This document shows positions 1-4,220 of a stretch of 5,309 bases of DNA, one piece after another (positions within the stretch are counted from its first letter, which is position 1; every line of letters starts with the position of its first letter). Origin of the DNA: Bacillota bacterium (GTDB lineage: Bacteria; Bacillota; Clostridia; Acetivibrionales; JAKOSZ01); the NCBI GenBank assembly GCA_029776555.1, contig JAKOSZ010000128.1:1-5309 (forward strand), in the 5' to 3' direction. The notes under the pieces are model-generated. The model was not told the origin of the DNA. It saw only the letters and a program-made list of their open reading frames with translations, and did no database searches. Made by a program: the position numbers and the translations under genes.

Positions 1-186
1 CCACCCCGCGTGCTGGTTCAGGCCGAACGACAGAGCCGGGAGCTGGCGAAGCACCCCAGGGTGTCATCACCGGTATAACGTAGTGCCCTCCGTGCCTTGT
101 CCTTCGGCTCAGACCCTCACGCTGGACATAGTAGGGCTTGCAGTCTTACCGCACGCCCACGACTTCAGTCGTGGGTCTATGACCAG
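1..186 (+). mobile_element. Probable right end of an IS200/IS605-type (tnpB-bearing) element
   Basis: Seen: an inverted repeat CCCACGAC/GTCGTGGG at 156-163/168-175 with a four-base TTCA loop, a sequence type common near the ends of IS200/IS605-family elements. Plus-strand reading frame 3 is open from the window edge to a TAG at 81-83, with a small-residue-rich tail (TPRAGSGRTTEPGAGEAPQG) of the kind that can end a TnpB protein. The roughly 75-base gap from that stop to the hairpin fits such an element. Inference: the body of the element lies to the left of the window and its end falls a few bases after the hairpin. No catalytic part of a transposase is visible. The family could be wrong, and the exact boundary cannot be fixed from sequence alone. 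Confidence 0.4.
156..175. repeat. Short perfect hairpin, likely IS subterminal palindrome
   Basis: The arms are CCCACGAC (156-163) and GTCGTGGG (168-175) around a TTCA loop. In IS200/IS605 elements such imperfect or perfect hairpins near the ends are bound by the single-strand Y1 transposase TnpA. Here the hairpin stops one base short of the nuclease stop codon at 177-179, so it may also act as a stem behind that gene. No U-tract follows it in the leftward direction. Confidence 0.5.
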
Positions 187-1313
187 GCAGGCAGACCTTC
201 CCCTGCGGTTTGATCTCTAGCTTCATCGTTCGGGCCCCCTTGTGCTTGTATTTTGTAGCGATAATAGCTTGTAGCAGGAACACTCTTTTCTGCGACATTA
301 ACTTGGGTCCGTGAGATTACGTGGGTTTGGGTGGCGATCCGGGGTCCAAAGAGGTCAAAGTAGGCATCGAGCAGTAGTTGGATGTCTTTGACTGACTTTG
401 ATATTTCCCTTGCTTCTTGATTTAATGCTTTTAGTGTCTCTTTCTTTTCCGCAAGGAGACAGATATATTTAGCCAATTGTGGATCATCGATAAATACCCC
501 GTCGTCTTCTTCTTTTATCCAGTTGCTCCAGCAATTTTTCCGCCATGGGCATACAGCAGTGTAATGCTGTGAAACGATGTAACACGGCGGGCTGTGGGGT
601 ACATCGTTTTCCCTTGCCGGCGGTATGCCGATGTCTAGAGAATCCCGGAGTTTAACGAGCCTTTCATGGAGGCTCTCCATGTAGTCACGAGGATATGATC
701 TGACCATTTCTCCGGTTTCTTCTGCGATAACATGGTATTTATCGTCCGAGGGCTGGAAGTGGAAAATGACCGGTCTATTTGTTTCCGGGTCAACGAATGT
801 TTCCCGGAAAAAATAGACCAGCTGCCCCGATGGTTTGAGAAAGTGGTACTTGTGCCACCACAAAAGACGCAAGAGCAGTTGGTCTACATGATAATCAACA
901 GGCAGGTAATTTCTGCTGCTGATGGAAACCGACTTTACTTCAACATCGGTTTCTAGTTCAGGGACCCATATATCGGGGTGGGCTGTTACCGGGGTCCCGT
1001 CAATATTGAGAATGTCAGGGGAGGAAAGGTTGAACTGGCACTTTATTTCGCCCTGATAGTGCTCTGCCCACGCCTGGACAAGCCCGGCTTCTATGACATG
1101 GCCCAGCTGGGCCACGCCCTCTAGGCCGGCCTTACCATCCGGGTCCTGGGGCTGGTATTCCGGTTCTTCGGGATACAGCGCATTCATGATCCGATAAAAT
1201 TGTTCCCGAAGGCATGTACCCACCCCCGAGGGCCTGATGTGGGCCGGGTTGAAGTTTTTTTGTGTTGCCTCCCTTGCTTTCGCAAGGAGGTAAGCGCTGG
1301 ATACTAGGGACAT
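177..1313 (-). CDS. Cas4-like PD-(D/E)XK nuclease with probable Fe-S cluster
   Basis: 378 residues from the chosen start. Likely role: an exonuclease resecting DNA ends for phage recombination. Seen: the N-terminal CLREQFYR (Cys34) resembles the Cas4 C-x-R-x-x-Y signature. His72 follows in a G-H-x-x-E context, then Asp114 (HPD), Glu125 and Lys127 (EVK) and Gln145 (DQLLLRLLWW), in the order of the PD-(D/E)XK fold. Cys244, Cys255 and Cys261 near the C-terminus, with Cys34, can make the four-cysteine Fe-S site known from Cas4 and AddB. A charged helical stretch follows at about 277-320. Start: an upstream in-frame ATG at 1334 gives seven more residues, but AAGGAGGA at 1321-1328 lies after it and seven bases before the ATG at 1313, so 1313 is preferred. 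The start overlaps the HAD gene end by 10 bases. The last residues abut a probable IS end, so the native C-terminus may be altered. No CRISPR array is present, so this is not called cas4. Confidence 0.8.
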   Translation of the reverse strand: MSLVSSAYLLAKAREATQKNFNPAHIRPSGVGTCLREQFYRIMNALYPEEPEYQPQDPDGKAGLEGVAQLGHVIEAGLVQAWAEHYQGEIKCQFNLSSPDILNIDGTPVTAHPDIWVPELETDVEVKSVSISSRNYLPVDYHVDQLLLRLLWWHKYHFLKPSGQLVYFFRETFVDPETNRPVIFHFQPSDDKYHVIAEETGEMVRSYPRDYMESLHERLVKLRDSLDIGIPPARENDVPHSPPCYIVSQHYTAVCPWRKNCWSNWIKEEDDGVFIDDPQLAKYICLLAEKKETLKALNQEAREISKSVKDIQLLLDAYFDLFGPRIATQTHVISRTQVNVAEKSVPATSYYRYKIQAQGGPNDEARDQTAGEGLPAWS

Positions 1314-1858
1314 TGGGCTATCCTCCTTTCCCATCTGAAACGTGGTGCAAACCCCTCATTCCAAGGGTGTGCCGGCACGAATACCGGCACTATGTGCTGT
1401 AAGGGATTTATGTGTTTTGGGTCGTCTTCTACTACCAAGGCGGGAGAGTTTTTTAATACCCAATTTGTTTTGAATGGTGTTGTGATGACAGGCCCCTTGG
1501 GAAATTTATTTAGGTTTAACCACTTTATTGAAATATCTTTTGTCCATTCGGGGCGGGAGGTGAGGTAGACTATTTCCCACCCCTGGCTTACAACTCGGTT
1601 TAATGCTTTTGCGGAGCCCGGGAAGGGCTCCGCAAAAAGAAATATCTCCCGGGCGATCCGGTTTTTCGGATTGGCCCAAAAGGAGGGGGGTGTGGCGGGA
1701 TGGTAGAGTATCGAAGGATTGGGCACCGGGCCGAAAATATCTTCTATTGCTTCGTTGACCTTTGCTATGGTGTTGCAAAGATCAACGGCGATCAGTTTAG
1801 TTTTAGTTAGCTTGGAGTGATTAGAAGAAATCAATGTCGTCAAAGTTGGGAAAGTCAT
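1304..1858 (-). CDS. HAD-superfamily phosphatase/5'-nucleotidase-like protein
   Basis: 184 residues from the chosen start. HAD enzymes usually remove phosphate from nucleotides or sugars through an aspartyl-phosphate. Seen: motif I is IAVDLCNTIA (Asp26), motif II YLTSRPE (Thr100), candidate motif III lysines lie in FKTNWVLKN (Lys130, Lys136), and motif IV is VVEDDPKH (Asp145-Asp146). This is the order and spacing of a small HAD nucleotidase. The second motif I aspartate, normally general acid/base in D-x-D-x-T, is Cys28, so activity is uncertain. Start: a longer frame begins at 1924 inside ssb, but AAGGAGG at 1867-1873 sits eight bases before the ATG at 1858 and the extra residues add no domain. 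The gene overlaps ssb by 38 bases and the nuclease gene by 10. In a phage operon such a protein could adjust nucleotide pools, but the substrate is unknown. Confidence 0.72.
   Translation of the reverse strand: MTFPTLTTLISSNHSKLTKTKLIAVDLCNTIAKVNEAIEDIFGPVPNPSILYHPATPPSFWANPKNRIAREIFLFAEPFPGSAKALNRVVSQGWEIVYLTSRPEWTKDISIKWLNLNKFPKGPVITTPFKTNWVLKNSPALVVEDDPKHINPLQHIVPVFVPAHPWNEGFAPRFRWERRIAQCP
1321..1328 (-). promoter_or_regulatory. Ribosome-binding site deciding the nuclease start
   Basis: AAGGAGGA on the minus strand, seven bases before the ATG at 1313 and inside the last codons of the HAD gene. It lies downstream of the alternative ATG at 1334, which has no comparable site. Its position suggests translational coupling to the HAD gene. 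Confidence 0.85.
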
Positions 1859-2243
1859 CCTCCCCTCCTCCTTTATCTGTTGTGGCTGTGGCGTTTGTTC
1901 CCTTGCCGCTGCCGTTATTACCATTGCTGGGACCGCCTAAAAACTCTACTTCCGAAGCGATAACTTCGGCGGCTATCCGGTCGATTCCTTCGGAATCTTT
2001 ATACCGCCGAAGCTGAAGGCGGCCCTCAATAGCAACCTTTCTACCTTTGCTTAGATGCGCGGCACAGATTTCCGCTAACTTGCGCCAAGCAACAATGCGG
2101 ATAAAATCCGCCTCCCTTTCGCCCTGCTGATTGGAAAAGGGGCGGTTAACCGCAACGGTGAAGTTGGCAACCGGGATTTCATTGGTGGTATACCGCAGTT
2201 CCGGATCTGTGGTTAGATTGCCGATTATAATTATTTTGTTCAT
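1821..2243 (-). CDS. ssb: Single-stranded DNA-binding protein
   Basis: 140 residues. It binds and protects single-stranded DNA and recruits partners during replication and recombination. Seen: the N-terminus MNKIIIIGNLTTDPELRYT is the classic first strand of the SSB OB fold, DFIRIVAWRKLAE at 46-58 holds the hallmark tryptophan (Trp53), and the fold ends near residue 103. A Gly/Asn/Thr-rich linker leads to an acidic tip FDDIDFF. The usual bacterial tip is close to DDDIPF, so the proline is replaced here by phenylalanine. Start: the open frame runs back to 2324, but the ATG at 2243 has AAGGAGG at 2251-2257, seven bases upstream, and matches the family N-terminus exactly. Length is slightly short, as is common for phage SSBs. 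Its position between the ERF and nuclease genes fits a recombination operon. Confidence 0.96.
   Translation of the reverse strand: MNKIIIIGNLTTDPELRYTTNEIPVANFTVAVNRPFSNQQGEREADFIRIVAWRKLAEICAAHLSKGRKVAIEGRLQLRRYKDSEGIDRIAAEVIASEVEFLGGPSNGNNGSGKGTNATATTDKGGGEDDFPNFDDIDFF
1867..1873 (-). promoter_or_regulatory. Ribosome-binding site of the HAD gene, inside ssb
   Basis: AAGGAGG on the minus strand, eight bases before the ATG at 1858. It is formed by the Lys-Gly-Gly-Gly codons just before the acidic tail of SSB, so one stretch of DNA serves both the protein tail and initiation of the next gene. Confidence 0.8.
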
Positions 2244-2258
2244 AAAAGAACCTCCTTG

Positions 2259-2292
2259 AGCTCCCGCCACCCACGGGAGCTTTTTGTTTTTT
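2259..2292. promoter_or_regulatory. Stem-loop abutting the ssb ribosome-binding site
   Basis: Eight-base-pair stem AGCTCCCG (2259-2266) / CGGGAGCT (2274-2281) with a seven-base loop, followed on the plus strand by a T-rich tract (2281-2292). In plus orientation it looks like an intrinsic terminator, but no plus-strand gene feeds it. In the leftward ssb transcript it is a hairpin ending one base before the AAGGAGG, so it may limit ribosome access or act as a processing or stability element. Confidence 0.5.
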
Positions 2293-2331
2293 GGCCCTAT
2301 ACGGGTGGAGGCCGGTTTGGGCAAGTGTTGG

Positions 2332-2475
2332 TTAAGCGATCTTTTTGGGCGCAGGGTTATTGATCTCGATGATTCGAACCCTGCCCCCCTGGACGATCCG
2401 GGCGGTCAGGACCGTTTGCCCGGATTTGAATTTTCTAATTTTGCCTGCTGCCAGCAGGCAAGAATTATTTGACAT
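2332..2475 (-). CDS. Small basic protein of unknown function (47 residues)
   Basis: I do not recognise this protein. It begins MSNNSCLLAAGKIRKFKSGQ, is rich in Lys/Arg/Ile/Val, has one cysteine (Cys6) and shows no membrane segment. The pattern of alternating hydrophobic and basic residues (TVLTARIVQGGRVRIIEI) could form a small beta fold or a nucleic-acid-binding surface; this is inference only. Start: a longer frame begins at 2541, but the ATG at 2475 is preceded by AAAGGAGGG at 2485-2493, nine bases away. It sits between the ERF gene (57-base gap) and ssb (88-base gap), in the same direction, so it is probably a member of the recombination operon. Confidence 0.6.
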   Translation of the reverse strand: MSNNSCLLAAGKIRKFKSGQTVLTARIVQGGRVRIIEINNPAPKKIA

Positions 2476-2492
2476 TTTCCTGTTCCCTCCTT

Positions 2493-2510
2493 TGTAAAGG
2501 CTGTAAAGGC
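2493..2510. repeat. Nine-base tandem duplication
   Basis: TGTAAAGGC occurs twice in direct succession on the plus strand, in the gap between the ERF gene and the 47-residue gene, immediately upstream of that gene's ribosome-binding site. It is one of several short tandem duplications in this operon. Confidence 0.9.
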
Positions 2511-2531
2511 ACAACGTTGGTAGTATCTGCT

Positions 2532-3434
2532 TTAATAACAAGCAGAAATAACAAGCAGAACCGGGTAGTCGTTGTCCATGACACCCGTCGGCAATTCGGG
2601 TGCATGGGCGGGCTTGTTTTTGGTTATGCTGTCAAGGGTCATTGGCGGCCTGTCGAGTATTGTCACTTTCATTAGTGTTTTTGGTGAAACTTCTTGCAAG
2701 ACCGCTGCCGCCTCGTCTGACCAGCCGAGGAGCCAATAGATTTTTTTTGTTTGTGGCTCCATGGCTGTTCTGAAGACCTTGATACCGTTGTTGGTGTTCC
2801 AATGGGAACCCTTGGATCCGATAATGACCTCTATCTCTTTCAGACCATCTTGATCATTTTGATCTTGATCATTTTGATCTTGATCGTTGTGATTGGCGTT
2901 CCTGGTACTGGTGTTGCTGTTGATATTATTGCTAGCGCTTCTTTGTGTCGGCTGCCTGGTGTGTCTGTTGTGGGTTCCCCGGCTTTCTTCCTGGTAATCT
3001 TGACTGTCGGGGTCGTCCGCATTGAAGTCAACGCTAAAGACGTTAAACATATAATATTTGAGCGCATAAGTCAATGCGGCCCCCTTTGCCTTAGCCGGGT
3101 CGTCGTTCCAGCCAATAACGTGGATGGTGGCTTTCAGATTGTCATCCGGATCGTCAGCATTTATCCAGATGACGTCTAGATCAGCCCTGTAGACGAACAA
3201 AAGACGTTCGCCATACCTTGTTTTAACGAGTTCCTTTTCAACTTCCACATTTTTTTCCTCTAGTATGTGGAAGTTGACTCCGAACTCGTTCATGAGCGGA
3301 CACAAGGCCTGCCACAGATCGTCAAGCCTTGCGAATTTATACTTGACCTCTAGGCTGTGCCGCTCTTTTTCTATTTTTGGCATTAACCGACGTATTTGCA
3401 GCAATTTTTGCTGCAATGTCAGTTTTTCAGCCAT
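2532..3434 (-). CDS. erf: ERF-family single-strand annealing recombinase
   Basis: 300 residues. ERF proteins of temperate phages (P22 Erf type) bind single-stranded DNA and anneal homologous strands, working with an exonuclease and SSB; all three are encoded here. Seen: an N-terminal helical stretch (residues 1-50), then the family core ending in DPAKAKGAALTYALKYYMFN at 112-131, which matches the conserved K-x-x-GAA-x-TYA-x-(R/K)Y-x-x-x-x motif. A polar linker of about 145-197 holds NDQDQ repeats. A C-terminal segment (198-300) contains EIEVIIGSKG and IYWLLGWSDEAAAVLQEV, which I do not recognise. Start: the ATG at 3434 follows AAGGAGG at 3443-3449 by eight bases. The gene end lies in a 13-base tandem duplication, and the present tail (VISACY) is probably not ancestral. 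First gene of the left operon. Confidence 0.9.
   Translation of the reverse strand: MAEKLTLQQKLLQIRRLMPKIEKERHSLEVKYKFARLDDLWQALCPLMNEFGVNFHILEEKNVEVEKELVKTRYGERLLFVYRADLDVIWINADDPDDNLKATIHVIGWNDDPAKAKGAALTYALKYYMFNVFSVDFNADDPDSQDYQEESRGTHNRHTRQPTQRSASNNINSNTSTRNANHNDQDQNDQDQNDQDGLKEIEVIIGSKGSHWNTNNGIKVFRTAMEPQTKKIYWLLGWSDEAAAVLQEVSPKTLMKVTILDRPPMTLDSITKNKPAHAPELPTGVMDNDYPVLLVISACY
2535..2560. repeat. Thirteen-base tandem duplication at the ERF gene end
   Basis: ATAACAAGCAGAA occurs twice in direct succession. The repeat covers the last codons and stop of the ERF gene. Because 13 is not a multiple of three, gain of one copy shifts the frame; removing one copy would extend the frame to a stop overlapping the next gene's start. 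Confidence 0.95.
2849..2885. repeat. Fifteen-base tandem repeat in the ERF linker
   Basis: About two and a half copies of the unit CTTGATCATTTTGAT on the plus strand, coding on the minus strand for repeated Asn-Asp-Gln-Asp-Gln. The unit keeps the frame, so copy number changes would only lengthen or shorten the acidic, flexible linker between the annealing core and the C-terminal segment. Confidence 0.9.
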
Positions 3435-3583
3435 TTCCTATCCCTCCTTGTCCCTCCTTGATCCTTGAATGGAAATTGGCAGGATTGCACCCACCAGCCG
3501 CTCCTTTTTGTCTCCCCCCTTTCTGGAGCAAGTTGGTCTGACAGGAAGCCATCCTCCTTTCGTCAGCGGGGAGACATAGCACC
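3435..3583 (-). promoter_or_regulatory. Leader of the ERF operon with doubled ribosome-binding site
   Basis: TCCCTCCTTG occurs twice in succession at 3441-3450 and 3451-3460, giving two AAGGAGG sites in the leftward RNA, at about 8 and 18 bases from the ERF ATG. Further upstream a nine-base inverted repeat TGTCTCCCC/GGGGAGACA (3509-3517/3568-3576) encloses a third AAAGGAGG directly against an ATG at 3552. That ATG opens a 41-codon frame ending at 3427, overlapping the ERF start by eight bases; the zero spacing makes translation doubtful. The upstream terminator implies that the operon has its own promoter, but I see no convincing -35/-10 pair here. Confidence 0.5.
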
Positions 3584-3616
3584 CCCCTGCGGGGGGTTTT
3601 ATGCCCCCCGCAGGGG
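3584..3616. repeat. Very strong GC stem-loop
   Basis: Thirteen-base-pair perfect stem with arms CCCCTGCGGGGGG (3584-3596) and CCCCCCGCAGGGG (3604-3616) around a seven-base loop. Neither strand has a T-tract directly after it, so it is not a standard intrinsic terminator alone. It lies immediately after the leftward terminator at 3623-3661 and may back it up or protect a 3' end. Confidence 0.85.
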
Positions 3617-3622
3617 ATTATT

Positions 3623-3661
3623 AAAAAAAACAGATCTGGAGATAAGCCCAGATCTGTTTTT
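3623..3661 (-). terminator. Strong intrinsic terminator (bidirectional, stronger leftward)
   Basis: Fourteen-base-pair stem AAAAACAGATCTGG (3626-3639) / CCAGATCTGTTTTT (3648-3661) with an eight-base loop. In the leftward direction the CAGATCTGG core stem is followed by eight U residues (A-run at 3623-3630); in the rightward direction it is followed by five. It separates the EXLDI/ribozyme unit on the right from the ERF operon on the left. Confidence 0.88.
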
Positions 3662-3835
3662 GTGTAGTTTTGTGATACTTTACAACCAGGGGCTTGTTGC
3701 CCTGGTTTTGGTGTCCGGAAGATTAAATTCCGGGTGAATAACTGTATATAAAAACATAGTTATATATTTTGATAAATTTTGTGAAAGTAAATGTTTGCTG
3801 TTTATAAAGTGCCTGCTTAACCAGTGCGGATTGGC
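3662..3835. other. Non-coding gap with two small hairpins and an A+T-rich stretch
   Basis: No supported gene. AACCAGGG/CCCTGGTT (3684-3691/3700-3707) forms an eight-pair stem with TTTT after it in the plus direction. CCGGAA/TTCCGG (3715-3720/3728-3733) forms a six-pair stem. The stretch 3734-3815 is strongly A+T-rich and holds TATA-like runs; a weak plus-strand TTGTGA-17-TTATAA pair could be read near 3778-3806 but nothing obvious lies downstream for it. A 60-codon minus frame crossing this gap has no ribosome-binding site and runs out of the third ribozyme, so it is not called. Confidence 0.5.
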
Positions 3836-3899
3836 TTCCGCATATGCCCCGTGATGGGGCATTTCGGGCGGTAGCCAGCCGGCCTTCGTCAGTGCGGAA
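3836..3899 (-). ncRNA. Hammerhead ribozyme, type I, copy C
   Basis: A self-cleaving RNA fold on the minus strand. In RNA order: stem I 5' arm UUCCGCA (3899-3893), box CUGACGA (3892-3886), stem II (GGC/GCC plus GG/CC with one bulge, loop CUGGCUA), GAA(A), stem III AUGCCCC/GGGGCAU with a five-base loop (3862-3856/3850-3844), cleavage residue A at 3843, and stem I 3' arm UGCGGAA (3842-3836). The NUH triplet is AUA. The fully conserved single-stranded residues are present. Weak points: the first stem II pair is A-C instead of G-C, no clear outer part of stem I is seen, and the 3' arm can pair instead with UCCGCA at 3830-3825. Activity is therefore less certain than the fold. Confidence 0.78.
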
Positions 3900-3928
3900 T
3901 ATGTTGCTGTCTCATCTCCTAGCGTTCA

Positions 3929-4134
3929 TTATTTTAGGGGGGCGAACATGTGTTCTAGCTCCCTTTTAGTTCCGGAAGATACAACTATATTTCTTTACTT
4001 GGCCTAGGGATGGGCCTTTCATCCCTATCAGTAATCTCTATCCACGCTTCTATGGCATCAAATGCCATAGCAAGCGCTTCTTCGGGTGTGTCTCCGACTG
4101 GTTTTACTTGCGTAGCCTGGCTTCCGTCTACACC
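3929..4134 (-). pseudogene. Broken HicB-like antitoxin fragment
   Basis: HicB proteins neutralise the HicA RNA-cleaving toxin. Seen: an open stretch of 49 codons at 3988-4134 contains GDTPEEALAMAFDAIEAWIE followed by RPIPRPSKEI, a good match to the HicB helix and its C-terminal proline motif. It is preceded in frame by TAG at 4135-4137, has no ATG, GTG or TTG before the conserved part, and ends in TAG at 3985-3987. After that stop another frame continues with a coding-like tail (NIVVSSGTKRELEHMFAPLK, stop at 3929-3931), which suggests a frameshift. No hicA gene is visible. The N-terminal half of a normal HicB is missing; ribozyme copy B occupies that place. A stem CTATGGCAT/ATGCCATAG (4050-4058/4062-4070) lies inside the fragment. 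Confidence 0.6.
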
Positions 4135-4190
4135 CTAAAGCAGCAGGATGTTTCGGCCTGGCGTCACCGGGGGCTTCATCAGAACGGGAA
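4119..4190 (-). ncRNA. Hammerhead ribozyme, type I, copy B
   Basis: Minus strand, in RNA order: stem I 5' arm UUCCCGUU (4190-4183), box CUGAUGA (4182-4176, exact consensus), stem II with outer GCC/GGC pairs and a weaker inner helix, GAA(A) at 4154-4151, stem III ACAUCCU/AGGGUGU with an eight-base loop (4151-4145/4136-4130), cleavage residue A at 4129, stem I 3' arm GACGGAA (4128-4122). The NUH triplet is GUA. Stem I has five pairs, including one U-G, then a bulged C and two A-U pairs. Weak points: the first stem II pair is A-C, as in copy C, and the inner stem II is short. The 3' flank GGAAGCCA is shared with the other copies. Confidence 0.76.
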
Positions 4191-4193
4191 TGT

Positions 4194-4215
4194 GCCGGGA
4201 TTTCGCCCTCCCGGC
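4194..4215. repeat. GCCGGGA/TCCCGGC stem-loop, copy 1
   Basis: Arms at 4194-4200 and 4209-4215 with an eight-base loop. The same seven-base arms recur at 4624-4642 and 5204-5223. This copy lies between ribozyme copies A and B and can compete with the outer pairing of both. Confidence 0.8.
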
Positions 4216-4220
4216 GGGGT

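Noticed and set aside
177..1313. CRISPR-associated Cas4 with nearby CRISPR array
   Set aside because: The nuclease is Cas4-like, but there are no regularly spaced repeats and no cas1 or cas2; the ERF/SSB context fits a phage recombination nuclease.
1369..1390. GTGCCGG/CCGGCAC inverted repeat
   Set aside because: It lies within the HAD coding region and is explained by its codons; its arms differ from the recurrent GCCGGGA stem-loops.
3148..3156. CUGACGA on the minus strand inside the ERF gene
   Set aside because: It encodes part of a conserved-looking acidic stretch and has no pairing helices around it.
2751..3179. Plus-strand frame of 142 codons with a hydrophobic Ile/Leu run
   Set aside because: It is antisense to the ERF coding region; the Ile/Leu run is the complement of the NDQDQ repeat. 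No ribosome-binding site supports it.
3680..3862. Minus-strand frame of 60 codons
   Set aside because: It starts inside stem III of ribozyme copy C, has no ribosome-binding site, and shows no recognisable protein features.
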